In this document: positions 25,871 to 34,290 of the stretch, in pieces
Layout of the letters: each line of letters starts with the position of its first letter
How positions within the stretch are numbered: position 1 is the first letter of the stretch
Assembly: GCF_015704865.1 (NCBI RefSeq)
Contig: NZ_JADQTO010000024.1
Span: forward strand, 62,001 to 126,000
Reading direction: 5' to 3'
Origin: Actinoplanes aureus
GTDB taxonomy: Bacteria; Actinomycetota; Actinomycetes; Mycobacteriales; Micromonosporaceae
Length of the DNA: 64,000 nt
Program-made: the position numbers and the translations under genes
The notes under the pieces: model-generated
Databases searched by the model: none
Seen by the model: the letters and a program-made list of their open reading frames with translations, nothing else
What the model was told of the DNA's origin: nothing

Positions 25871-28537
25871 TCATCCGCCGAGTCCACTGTCGTCGCCGGC
25901 GACGGCCCCGGAATCGGTAGCGGCCTCCCAGGTTGGCGGGCCCGGCCACCCAACTTCGGCCGCCAACCCCAGCTGCCGGGCGGCCGCGGCGGCAGCTCGC
26001 CGAGAGCCGACGGCCAGCTTGGCGAGCACAGCCGCGACGTGGTGCTCGACGGTGCGTACCGACAGGGTCAGCCGGTCGGCGATCTCCGCGTTGCTCAGCC
26101 CACCGGCGAGCAGGACCAGCACCTCCACCTGCCGGCCGGTGAGCCCGGCCGGGTTGGCGACCGTCGCCGGGCGCGGTCCCCGGGGCACCCGCGGCAGGCC
26201 GAGCCCGCGCAGGCGGCGGCGCAGCGAGCGGGCGGCCAGGTGCGCGCCGAGGGCGTCGAACAGTTCCAGCGCGGTCAGGGCCGCGTCCGGATCACCGCCG
26301 GACGCGAGCGCGTCGGCCTGCTCGTACGGGTGCCCGGCGTCCGCCCATGACTGCGCCGCCTGCCGCCAGTCGCCGGCCAGCAGCAGCCGGTACGGCTCGG
26401 CGTACCAGGGATGCACCGGCGGGTCCGCCCCGGCGCGCCGGAGCCACCAGGCCAGCTCCCCGCAGTGCCAGGGATGGCGTGACCGGTTGGCCGCCGCGAG
26501 CACCCGGCGCAGCTCGGCCACGTCCGGCGCCCCGCCGGTCAGCCAGGCGTGCTCCGCCCGGGTGGCCGCGACCAGGACCTGCCACCACAATTCGCCGGTC
26601 AGGCCGGCGGTTTCCGGCGCCGTGTCCAGGGCTGCCGGGTCGCCCCGGCGGGCCCGCAGCCTGGCCAGCACAGCGAGCGCCGCGGCCCGGGCGAGCTCCG
26701 GCCCGCCGGGCGCCTCGGCCGCGGCCACGGCGTCGTCCTGGGCGCCCGGCCAGTCGCCGCGGAGCAGGCGCAGCCAGGCCCGCACGGCGGTCAGATGCCG
26801 GACGATGCCGCACAGCTCGTGGCCGGCGGCGAATCGCAGCGCCTCGTCGACGTCGTCGGCGGCCCGGCGGTCACGCCACTCGGCCGTACGCACGGCCAGG
26901 CTGGCAAGCGCGTACCCGGCGTCCGCGCGCAACCCGCGGTCGAGGGCGAGCGCGTGCGCCCGGCCCAGGTCGTCGCGTCCCCCGGCCCGGCCGGCGGCCA
27001 GGCGCGCAGCGCCGAGCCCGATCAGAGCGTGGGCCGAGACGGCGGGATCGCCGAGGCGTTCGGCCATGCCGTGCGCCCGCAATGCCCACCGGGTCGCCGA
27101 ACCGGCCCGCCCGGCAAGCACATCGATCTCCGCGCGGTGGCTGTAGGCGAGCGCGAGCTGCCGGCCCGGCACGCCGCGTTCCAGCAGGTGCACGGCCCGC
27201 ACGGCGGCCCGCCGCGCGTCCCCGGGCCGGCCGTTCCACCAGTGCAGCCGCGACAGCCAGCGCAGATTCTCCGCGGTCCGTACGGTGTGCCCGGCCTCCT
27301 CCCGGATCGCCAGCGCAGCCTCGCGGGCGCTCAGCGCCCGGACGGTGTCGCCGGACCAGAAGGCGTGCAGCGCGAACGCTTCGAGAAGCTCAGCACGCTC
27401 TGGGTCGGGAAGCCGCTCGGCGTAGCCCAGGGCGCCCTCGAAGAACGCGGCGGCCTCATGATGTTCGTGTGCCGCCGCGGCCCGCCGGCCGGCCTCCGGC
27501 GCGTAGCGCAGGGCCGCCTCGGCATCGCCGGACCACAGCGCATGGCGAGCCAACCGGACCGGATCACCGTCGCGGGCGGCCACCACCCGCAGCACGGTAC
27601 GGTGCACCGCCCGCCGCTCGTGGGCGGGCAGCGCGTCGTGCACGGCCCGGCGGACCACCTCGTGCCGGAACCGCAGCCGGTCGCCGTCCGTGACCAGAAG
27701 ACCGGTGGCCATGCTCTCGGCCGGCACGGACGGATCGTCGCCGGACACCGCCGCCCACAGCCACGGCTCGGCGCCGTCCGGGCAGGCCGCGACCAGCCGG
27801 ACCACCGCCAGCGCCGCCGGGCTCAGGCCGGACAGCCCGGCCTGGGCCAGCGCGTGCACCCGGGGCGGTATGCCGTCGTCGCCGGCCGCCAGCACCTCGG
27901 TGATCAGCAGCGGATTGCCCCCCGTCAGCGCGTGCAGACCGGCTGCGGGCCGCCCGGCGCGCACGGCGAGCGCCTCGACCGCGGCCGGCGAGAGCGGCCG
28001 CAACCGCACCCGGTGCACCAACTCCGGGGGCAGGCCGGCGAGCACCGTGTGCAGGGCGTGCCCGGCGCCGAGCTCGTCGTCCCGGTACGTGAGCACGACC
28101 AGCACCGGCACCCGGTCGAGCCGGCGCCCCAGGAAGGTGAGCAGGTCGAGGGTGGCCGGATCGGCCCAGTGCACGTCCTCGAAGATGACCACGGTGTGCT
28201 CACGGCGGCGCAGTTCGTCGAGGAACGCGGCGAACACGTCCGAGTGATGGCCCCGTTCGGCCAGCGCCTCGGTGAACCGCTCGCCCAGGTCGCCGGCCAT
28301 GTCGTAGAGCGGTCCGAGGACACGCGCGCGAGCCAGCGGGTCGCACAGCCCGAGAACCGCCGGGTGCCGTCGCGCGAAGTGCCGGACCAGCGCCGAGCGG
28401 CCGATCCCGGTCTCGCCGGTGACCAGCACGATCTGCCCGGCCGTGGTGGTGTGGCGCAAGGCCAGGTCCATCGCGCCGAGCGCCGTGGAGCGTTCCAGCG
28501 GCTCGTCCGGCCCGGCGGCCACCGGGTCAGTGGACAT
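25871..28537 (-). CDS. LuxR-family ATPase regulator (LAL type) of the thiopeptide cluster
   Basis: This 888-aa protein has an N-terminal AAA-type ATPase with loop VTGETGIGRSALVRHFARR and Walker B TVVIFEDVHWADP, a middle of TPR-like helices, and a C-terminal LuxR helix-turn-helix (LTGRQVEVLVLLAGGLSNAE, then VRTVEHHVAAVLAKLAV). LAL proteins act as activators of secondary-metabolite genes. It precedes the precursor gene by 85 bp on the same strand and overlaps the ABC permease stop by 11 bp, so it is the likely pathway activator. Oddly, the Walker A lysine is replaced by arginine (GIGRS instead of GIGKS), so ATP hydrolysis may be lost or altered. Confidence 0.9.
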   Translation of the reverse strand: MSTDPVAAGPDEPLERSTALGAMDLALRHTTTAGQIVLVTGETGIGRSALVRHFARRHPAVLGLCDPLARARVLGPLYDMAGDLGERFTEALAERGHHSDVFAAFLDELRRREHTVVIFEDVHWADPATLDLLTFLGRRLDRVPVLVVLTYRDDELGAGHALHTVLAGLPPELVHRVRLRPLSPAAVEALAVRAGRPAAGLHALTGGNPLLITEVLAAGDDGIPPRVHALAQAGLSGLSPAALAVVRLVAACPDGAEPWLWAAVSGDDPSVPAESMATGLLVTDGDRLRFRHEVVRRAVHDALPAHERRAVHRTVLRVVAARDGDPVRLARHALWSGDAEAALRYAPEAGRRAAAAHEHHEAAAFFEGALGYAERLPDPERAELLEAFALHAFWSGDTVRALSAREAALAIREEAGHTVRTAENLRWLSRLHWWNGRPGDARRAAVRAVHLLERGVPGRQLALAYSHRAEIDVLAGRAGSATRWALRAHGMAERLGDPAVSAHALIGLGAARLAAGRAGGRDDLGRAHALALDRGLRADAGYALASLAVRTAEWRDRRAADDVDEALRFAAGHELCGIVRHLTAVRAWLRLLRGDWPGAQDDAVAAAEAPGGPELARAAALAVLARLRARRGDPAALDTAPETAGLTGELWWQVLVAATRAEHAWLTGGAPDVAELRRVLAAANRSRHPWHCGELAWWLRRAGADPPVHPWYAEPYRLLLAGDWRQAAQSWADAGHPYEQADALASGGDPDAALTALELFDALGAHLAARSLRRRLRGLGLPRVPRGPRPATVANPAGLTGRQVEVLVLLAGGLSNAEIADRLTLSVRTVEHHVAAVLAKLAVGSRRAAAAAARQLGLAAEVGWPGPPTWEAATDSGAVAGDDSGLGG

Positions 28538-29288
28538 CGCGGGCGAACATCCGGCCGGTCCAGGCCAGCGCGGCGACGGCCAGCACGGCCAGCAGGGCGA
28601 GCGTCCACCAGACCCGCGGGTCGGCGTACTCGCCGGCGAACAGCGAGCGCACGGCGTCGACGGTCCAGGAGGCCGGGTTCGCCCGGGACAGCATCAGCAG
28701 CCATACCGGCGCGGTGGCGGCGGTGATCGGCAACAGGATGCCGGAGAGCAGCAGCACCGGTTGTGTGACGGCGTTCAGTACCGGGCCGAGCGCGTCCTCG
28801 CTGCGCAGGCGCAGGGCTGCCGCGTACGACAGCGCCGACATCGCCAGAGCCACCAGGGTGAGGACCAGATAGACCAGCAGCAGCTCGCCGATCCCCACGG
28901 ACAGGCCGAACGGCAGCGCGAGCAGCACGATGACGGTCGCCTGGAAGAGCAGCGAGATCACCTCGCGGAGGCAGCGTCCCAGCAGCAGCGCCTGCCGGCT
29001 CACCGGTGTGACCCGGCACCGTTCCAGCACGCCGGCCCGCTCCTCGCCGATCAGCGCGAACCCGGCGAACAGCGCCCCGAACACGACCAGCATCACCAGC
29101 AGGCCGGGTACGAACGTGCGGTACGCCTCCGCGGTGGACCGCGCGTCCAGGGCCGTCTTCAGTAGCGGGCCGAACAGGACCAGGTACAGCACCGGCTGCA
29201 GGACCCCGGTGATCAGCCAGGCGGGGCCCCGCAGCAGCAGGGTCATCTGCCGGTGCAGGATCAGCCAGGTGTCGCGGATCAGCTTCAC
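28527..29288 (-). CDS. ABC-2 type transporter permease (DrrB-like), probable thiopeptide exporter
   Basis: This 253-aa membrane protein has six predicted segments and the ABC-2 features of drug exporters: MKLIRDTWLILHRQMTLLLR at the start, GPAWLITGVLQPVLYLVLFG, a central glutamate-containing RAGVLERCRVTPVSRQALLLGR, and a last loop ANPASWTVDAVRSLFAGEY. It pairs with the ATPase encoded 24 bp upstream and overlaps the LAL gene. Together they should form a DrrAB-like exporter giving export and perhaps self-resistance to the thiopeptide. Substrate is assigned from position only. Confidence 0.88.
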   Translation of the reverse strand: MKLIRDTWLILHRQMTLLLRGPAWLITGVLQPVLYLVLFGPLLKTALDARSTAEAYRTFVPGLLVMLVVFGALFAGFALIGEERAGVLERCRVTPVSRQALLLGRCLREVISLLFQATVIVLLALPFGLSVGIGELLLVYLVLTLVALAMSALSYAAALRLRSEDALGPVLNAVTQPVLLLSGILLPITAATAPVWLLMLSRANPASWTVDAVRSLFAGEYADPRVWWTLALLAVLAVAALAWTGRMFARDVH

Positions 29289-29312
29289 GTTCCCACCCCC
29301 GAATTCGTTCGA

Positions 29313-30266
29313 TCAGTCGCGCAGTGAGCGGCCGGTCTTCGCCAGGAAGACGTCGTCCAGGCTGGGCCGGTGCAACTCGACGGAGGCCGGCTGGAGACCG
29401 GCGTGTTCCAAGGTGCGCAGGATGAGTGGCACCGCGCCGGCGGCCGCGTCCACATAGAGCCGCAGCCGGTCGCCGCCGGTCTCCACGCGGCGCACGTAGG
29501 GCTGGCCGTCCAGCAGGCCCGCGGCCGCCTGCGCGGCGCCGTTCAGGCCGACGCTGACGACCTCGCCGGAGATGGCCCGCTTGAGCTCCGCGGGACTGCC
29601 GTCGGCCACGATCCGGCCGTGGTCGATGATCGCCACCCGGTCGCAGAGGGCGTCGGCCTCCTCCAGATAGTGGGTAGTGAGCAGCACCGTCATGCCCTCG
29701 GCCCGCAGCCGGCGCACCTCGTCCCACATCCGGGCCCGGCTCTGCGGGTCCAAGCCGGTGGTGGGCTCGTCGAGGAAGAGCAACTGTGGCCGGTGGATGA
29801 CACCCAGGGCGACGTCCACCCGCCGGCGCTGCCCTCCCGAGTAGGTCTTGCACCTGCGGTCCGCGCAGTCGGTGAGCTCGAACGCCTCGATGGCCGCGGC
29901 CGCCCGGCCGGCCGCCTCTGCCCGCGGGTACCCGTACAGCCGGGACTGAAGGATCAGTTCCTCCCGGCCGGTCGCTTCGTACCAGGTGCTTCCGCCCTGG
30001 GCCACGTATCCGATCCGGCGGCGGACACCGGCCGGGTCGGCGCCGAGGTCGAGGCCGGCCACCAGAGCCGTCCCGGCGTCCGGGCGCAGCAGCGTGGCCA
30101 GCATGCGCAGGGTGGTGGTCTTGCCTGCGCCGTTAGGTCCGAGGAAGCCGACGATCTCACCGGGCTCGACCAACAGGTCCAGCCCGTCCACCGCGTTCCG
30201 GGCCGTCTTGCCGGAGCGATAGGTCTTGCGCAGGCCACGGGCGTCGACAGCCGCGTCTCGGGGCAT
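29313..30266 (-). CDS. ABC transporter ATP-binding protein (DrrA-like)
   Basis: This 317-aa ATPase has Walker A FLGPNGAGKTTTLRML, the signature KTYSGGQRRRVDVALG and Walker B LLFLDEPTTGLDPQSRARMW, followed by the DrrA-type C-terminal domain. ATG 30266 (MPRDAAVDARGL) follows GGAGGAGCC; the frame runs further upstream without a good site. It is probably the first gene of the thiopeptide transcript. The 174 bp upstream of it hold no gene. Confidence 0.92.
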   Translation of the reverse strand: MPRDAAVDARGLRKTYRSGKTARNAVDGLDLLVEPGEIVGFLGPNGAGKTTTLRMLATLLRPDAGTALVAGLDLGADPAGVRRRIGYVAQGGSTWYEATGREELILQSRLYGYPRAEAAGRAAAAIEAFELTDCADRRCKTYSGGQRRRVDVALGVIHRPQLLFLDEPTTGLDPQSRARMWDEVRRLRAEGMTVLLTTHYLEEADALCDRVAIIDHGRIVADGSPAELKRAISGEVVSVGLNGAAQAAAGLLDGQPYVRRVETGGDRLRLYVDAAAGAVPLILRTLEHAGLQPASVELHRPSLDDVFLAKTGRSLRD

Positions 30267-30440
30267 GGCTCCTCCGAAGAATTCCGGTTCCGCCCCCGGA
30301 GAGAGTCCGGATGGCGTCACGGGACATTCGCGCCGTGCGATGCGCCGGATGGGGAAGGAACGTGCCAAATGCGGAGGGCGAACGGGACCGCGCCTGCGCC
30401 GCGACAGCAACGCCCCGGCCGATGTCCGCGTCCTGTGGAT

Positions 30441-31430
30441 CTACGTCAATCCGGGCACCGTCGACATCGACAACGTCCGCGCCGAGTAACCGGCTGCCAG
30501 GCGGATCACCTCGACCTGGCCGTCGAGGTGGAGCGGCCCGGCGGCGTACGGAACGAGTAATGTGTCGCCTCGCCGTACCCGAAGGTCGTCCTTCTCGCCG
30601 GTCAGCCGGCCCTGGCCGGCGACCACGACCAGCACGCTGAAACCCTGATCCAGCCGGCCGCCGCCGCGCAAGCGGCGGGCGGTGAAGAACTCGTCCGCGG
30701 CGGCCGGCAGCAGGCGGTCCTCACCACGCAGCCCGGCGATGCGCTGCGGCGTCCACGCGCCGCGGTCGACGCATTGCAGGGCCAGGTCGTAGCCCAGTCC
30801 CAGGTGGCCGTCGGTGAGGCCGAATCCCTCGTACTCGAGCAGGACGGAGAAGTCGGTCGGCTCCTGGACCTCGACCAGCAGGATGCCGTCGCCGATCGCG
30901 TGGGGCAGGCCGGCCGGGCAGAGGATCGCGTCGCCGGCCGCCACCGGCACCTTGTTGGTGGCCTCGAGCATCGGCCCGGTCTGCTGCCCGCTCACCCAGC
31001 CGGCCAGTTCGTCGGACGTCACGTCGCGGGCGAAGCCGAGATGGACGTACGCGCCCGGTCGCGCCGAAACGATCACCCATGCTTCGGTCTTGCCGTAGGG
31101 CGAGGCCAGGTGAGCGTTCGCGAAGCGGCGGTCCGGGTGGACGTGCAACGGCAGCCGCTGGCCGGCGTCGAGCAGCTTCACCAGTACGCCGGTGTCGGTG
31201 CGCTCCGGTCCCAGCCACCAGCGCGGGTCGGCGGCGATCGCCTCGGCCAGCACGCGTCCGTCCGCGAGCGTGGACAGCCCGGACGGGGCGAGCCCGAACC
31301 GGGTGGTCACCGAGCCCACCCAGTCCTCGGGGCGATCCGGCAGCGCCGGTACGGTGCGGAACCCGGCGATCCGGCCGGCGCCCCGGTAGAACGTCTCGGG
31401 CTGGTTGGCGGGCAGCGCTTCGACGGTCAC
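30441..31430 (-). CDS. manA: Mannose-6-phosphate isomerase, class I
   Basis: This 329-aa cupin enzyme interconverts mannose 6-phosphate and fructose 6-phosphate. Zinc-site blocks are present: LPLHVHPD, GKTEAWVIVSARPGAYVHLG and CPAGLPHAIGDGILLVEVQEP; a second cupin follows (VVVAGQGRLTGEKDDLRVRRG). The protein is somewhat shorter than the 390-aa enterobacterial form, as is common in actinobacteria. GTG at 31430 follows AGGGAGAACCCA. It lies 34 bp after the 2OG oxygenase frame on the same strand. Whether it feeds mannose metabolism or a pathway-specific sugar is unknown. Confidence 0.88.
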   Translation of the reverse strand: MTVEALPANQPETFYRGAGRIAGFRTVPALPDRPEDWVGSVTTRFGLAPSGLSTLADGRVLAEAIAADPRWWLGPERTDTGVLVKLLDAGQRLPLHVHPDRRFANAHLASPYGKTEAWVIVSARPGAYVHLGFARDVTSDELAGWVSGQQTGPMLEATNKVPVAAGDAILCPAGLPHAIGDGILLVEVQEPTDFSVLLEYEGFGLTDGHLGLGYDLALQCVDRGAWTPQRIAGLRGEDRLLPAAADEFFTARRLRGGGRLDQGFSVLVVVAGQGRLTGEKDDLRVRRGDTLLVPYAAGPLHLDGQVEVIRLAAGYSARTLSMSTVPGLT

Positions 31431-31464
31431 TGGGTTCTCCCTCGGAGCTAGGGCGGCGAGCGGG

Positions 31465-32436
31465 CTACCCGTCCGGCTCGATGTCCTGGTCGAGACGCAC
31501 CTGCCGGCGCAGTTGCGGGAAGACGTGGGACACCTTGTTGATCAGGTAGTCGCCGTACGTACCGGTGAATGCCTGAAGGTCTTGTCCGTCTCAGCGCGGG
31601 TGGCTCGTCGTCCGGCGCGGCAGCGGCGGAACCTCGGCGGTGAAGTCCGGGTCGAAGAAGAACGGGAAGGACAGCCGGTCGCGGCCGCTGAGGTTGCGGA
31701 CCCGGTGTGGCGTCGAGCGGTAATAGCCGCCGGTCAACCGGTCGAGCATGTCGCCGATGTTGCAGACGAACGCTTCGGGAATCGGCGGGGCGTCGATCCA
31801 GCCGTCGGCGGAGCGTACCTGGAGGCCGCCGTTGGCGTCCTGGGCCAGCAGGGTGAGCAGGCCGTAGTCGGTGTGCTCGCCGACTCCCCAGTCGTCGCTG
31901 TCCGGCGGTGCGGGTGGATAGTGGAAGATCCGGAACAGTACGGTCGGACGTGCCGTGTAGCCGTTGGCGAAGTAGCCGGCATCGAGGTCCAGGCTGAGCG
32001 CGACGCCGCGCAGCACCGCCTGCGCGGTCGCGGTGAGCGCCTCGAGATAGTCCAGCACCGCGTCCCGCAGCTCCGGCACCTGACGGGGGAACAGGTTGCG
32101 ACCGTGCAGCGGCAGCCCGGCACGCACCCGAGGGTCGTCGTCGCCGAGTTCCTCGCCGAAGTAGAGGCCCTCCTTGCGGTCCGGCCGGCCGGAGGTCAGC
32201 TCGGCACCGACCGGGAAGAAGCCCCGCCACGCCGTACCGCCGTGCCGCATGGCGATCTCCATCTTGTCGGCCTCAGGCAGGCCGAAGAATCGCCGGCCGG
32301 CGGTGTCGAGCCGGTTCAGCAGCTCGGCCGGCACACCGTGGCCGACGACGTAGAAGAAGCCGTTGTCCCGGCAGGCACGCCCGATCTCACCGGCGAGCCG
32401 GCGCGCCGGTGAGGACAGGTCGACGACTGGCAGCAC
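31465..32436 (-). pseudogene. 2OG-Fe(II) oxygenase (isopenicillin N synthase-like) with in-frame TGA at 31591-31593
   Basis: The frame encodes a 2-oxoglutarate/Fe(II) dioxygenase of the IPNS family: VVGHGVPAELL, the iron ligands in GEHTDYGLLTLLAQDANGG (HxD) and STPHRVRN, and RDRLSFPFFFDPDF. Translation stops at TGA 31591 after 281 residues, but the same frame goes on after the stop with DGQDLQAFTGTYGDYLINKV and VFPQLRRQVRLD to TAG at 31465-31467. That is exactly the conserved family C-terminus. Homologues usually have Trp just before the DGQDL-like block, so one G-to-A change (TGG to TGA) explains the break. The truncated protein lacks the last 42 residues. GTG 32436 is three bases after the M1 peptidase stop. 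Confidence 0.8.
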
Positions 32437-32439
32437 GGC

Positions 32440-33858
32440 TCAGGGGTGGGCCGGCTTCGACGGCGTGTAGAGCCATGCGGTGAACAGTGCGCCGAGGTCA
32501 CGGCCGGAGACGCGCTCGGCGTGGGCGATGAACTCGTGCGTGGTCACGTTGCCGTTGCGGTGGATCTGAGCCCAGGAACGCAGGATCCGGAAGAACTTCT
32601 GGTCGCCGACGGTCAGCCGCAGAGCGTGTAGCGTCATCGCACCGCGGTCGTAGACGGCGCCGATGAACAGGTTGGGCGGGCCGGGGTCGGCGACCTTCGA
32701 CTGCCACAGCGACGAGGTGGCCGGGGTCGCGTACAGCTGCTCGAAGGTTTCCTGGGCGGTGCCCAGGCCCTCGTGTTCGCTCCAGAGCCACTCGGCGTAG
32801 GAGGCGAAGCCCTCGTTGAGCCAGATGTCGCGCCAGCGGTCCAGGGCGACGCTGTCTCCGTACCACTGGTGGGCCAGCTCGTGAACGACGATGCTGTCGC
32901 CGTCCTCCTGCGTCTCGAAGTCCTGCGGCGTGTAGATCGGGCGGCCCTGAGTCTCCAGCGCGTACCCCCATCCACCCTCGGCGTCCACGACGCCTCCGGC
33001 CGCACGGAACGGGTACGGCCCGAAATAGCCGGACAGGAACTGGAGGATCTCCGGCTGGCGGGCGAACGACTTGGCCGCCCGGGCGTACGTCTCCGCGGGC
33101 AACGCCGGATCGATCGCGTCCAGGAACTGGATGCCGTCCTTGCGGTAGGACGTCACGTCGAACCTGCCGATCGCCGCCATGGCGAGGTACGTCGTCATCG
33201 GCTCGCGCTGCTCCCAGCGCCACGTGGTCCAGCCCTTGGCGGTCGACCGGCCGGCCGGGACGCCGTTGGAGATCGCCTGCAAGTCCTTCGGGACGGTCAG
33301 CGCGATCGAGAAGGACGCCTTGTCGCTCGGGTGGTCGTTGGACGGGAACCACGCCTGGGCGACATCCGGCTCGCCCAGGATGACCACGCCGTCGTCGGTG
33401 GTGAAGGCGCCGCCGTCGCCGAGGTCCGGGTCCTGGATCACCTTGGGTACGCCGTCGTAGACGATCCTCGTGTCGAAGGCGTGCCCCCGGCTCAGCGATC
33501 GGCGCGGTGTCACGGTCACCTCGGTGCCGTCGCGGGACCACTTCGCCGGCCGGCCGTCCACGGTGACCGACCGGATCGTCAGGCCGTCGAGGTCGAGGTT
33601 GAACGCCGACAGTCGCTGAGTCGCCCGAGCCCGGATCGTCACCGTGCCGGCCAGCGCGTCGGAGGCGGGCGCGTACCTGATCGCGAGGTCGTAGTGCTTG
33701 ACGTCGTAACCGCCGTTGCCGTCCAGCGGATAGTAGGGATCACCCGCGCCGGCCGATCCCGGCGTCCCGGGATCGAAGGCGGCACCGGCGGGCGGACCCG
33801 CCAGCACGACGGACGTCGACATCGCGAGGATCAGAGCGAAGGGCAGCTTGCGCACCAT
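32440..33858 (-). CDS. Secreted M1-family zinc aminopeptidase
   Basis: This 472-aa protein starts at ATG 33858 with a signal peptide (MVRKLPFALILAMSTSVVLA), probably cleaved near AGAA. It has the N-terminal M1 beta-saddle (YDVKHYDLAIRYAP) and the catalytic VVHELAHQWYGDS (HExxH) with the third zinc ligand in WLNEGFASYAEW; the substrate motif is GGWGYALE (a variant of GAMEN). The large helical domain of long M1 enzymes is absent, which is common among secreted actinobacterial forms. It should cut peptides outside the cell. It is divergent from the ArsR unit, with 92 bp between them. Confidence 0.92.
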   Translation of the reverse strand: MVRKLPFALILAMSTSVVLAGPPAGAAFDPGTPGSAGAGDPYYPLDGNGGYDVKHYDLAIRYAPASDALAGTVTIRARATQRLSAFNLDLDGLTIRSVTVDGRPAKWSRDGTEVTVTPRRSLSRGHAFDTRIVYDGVPKVIQDPDLGDGGAFTTDDGVVILGEPDVAQAWFPSNDHPSDKASFSIALTVPKDLQAISNGVPAGRSTAKGWTTWRWEQREPMTTYLAMAAIGRFDVTSYRKDGIQFLDAIDPALPAETYARAAKSFARQPEILQFLSGYFGPYPFRAAGGVVDAEGGWGYALETQGRPIYTPQDFETQEDGDSIVVHELAHQWYGDSVALDRWRDIWLNEGFASYAEWLWSEHEGLGTAQETFEQLYATPATSSLWQSKVADPGPPNLFIGAVYDRGAMTLHALRLTVGDQKFFRILRSWAQIHRNGNVTTHEFIAHAERVSGRDLGALFTAWLYTPSKPAHP

Positions 33859-33914
33859 GGGGACCAAGCTATCGGTCGCGGCCGATCGTTGACACCAGGA
33901 AAATCGGCTGGTCC

Positions 33915-33943
33915 TTGACGAATCCCGGCCCGTCCTCAATAGT
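33915..33943 (+). promoter_or_regulatory. Promoter of the ArsR unit
   Basis: TTGACG (33915-33920) and AATAGT (33938-33943) are separated by 17 bp. The expected transcription start falls on or next to the GTG at 33951, so the ArsR mRNA is probably leaderless; no Shine-Dalgarno is seen. Confidence 0.6.
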
Positions 33944-33958
33944 TAGGCGCGTGCCTAA
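33943..33958. promoter_or_regulatory. Inverted repeat at the ArsR start (candidate auto-operator)
   Basis: TTAGGC-GCGT-GCCTAA is a perfect six-base inverted repeat that overlaps the end of the -10 and the first codons of the ArsR gene. Bound protein would block initiation, as ArsR repressors do. Binding is inferred. Confidence 0.5.
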
Positions 33959-34289
33959 GTATCACGACGAACTCGACGCCGTGCTCCGCGCTCTCGCGGA
34001 TCCGACACGCCGGGCCGTCGTGGAACGGCTGGCGAAGTCCCCGGCCGTCGTGTCCGAACTCGCGGCGCCGTTCTCGATGGCGTTGCCGTCGCTCATGCAG
34101 CACCTGCGCGTCCTCGAGGACGCGGGACTGGTGACGTCGCAGAAGCACGGACGCGTCCGCACCGTGAGCCTGCGGCCCGGCGCTCTCGACGTCCTGCACC
34201 TGTGGCTCGACGAGCAGCGCACCCCCGCCGAACGCCAAGCCGACCGGCTCGGCATCCACCTGGCCCGCTTCAACCCTAAGGAAACCTGA
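33951..34289 (+). CDS. ArsR/SmtB-family transcriptional regulator
   Basis: This 112-aa winged-helix protein reads YHDELDAVLRALADPTRRAVVERLAKSPAVVSELA, then SLMQHLRVLEDAGLVTSQKHGRVRT, the typical recognition helix and wing. There is no metal-binding CxC, so it belongs to the non-metal ArsR group that usually controls a neighbouring SRPBCC or reductase gene. GTG at 33951 is chosen because a promoter and inverted repeat end there. One base separates its stop from the next ATG, and the SRPBCC gene follows, so it probably represses its own three-gene transcript. Confidence 0.87.
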   Translation: MPKYHDELDAVLRALADPTRRAVVERLAKSPAVVSELAAPFSMALPSLMQHLRVLEDAGLVTSQKHGRVRTVSLRPGALDVLHLWLDEQRTPAERQADRLGIHLARFNPKET

Positions 34290-34290
34290 C

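Noticed and set aside
26549..28726. 725-codon plus-strand frame opposite the LAL regulator
   Set aside because: Low-complexity Arg/Gly/Pro product antisense to a gene with clear ATPase and LuxR motifs.
31591..31593. TGA read as selenocysteine in the 2OG oxygenase
   Set aside because: The family has Trp, not Cys, near this place, and selenoproteins of this class are not known in actinomycetes; a TGG-to-TGA change is simpler.
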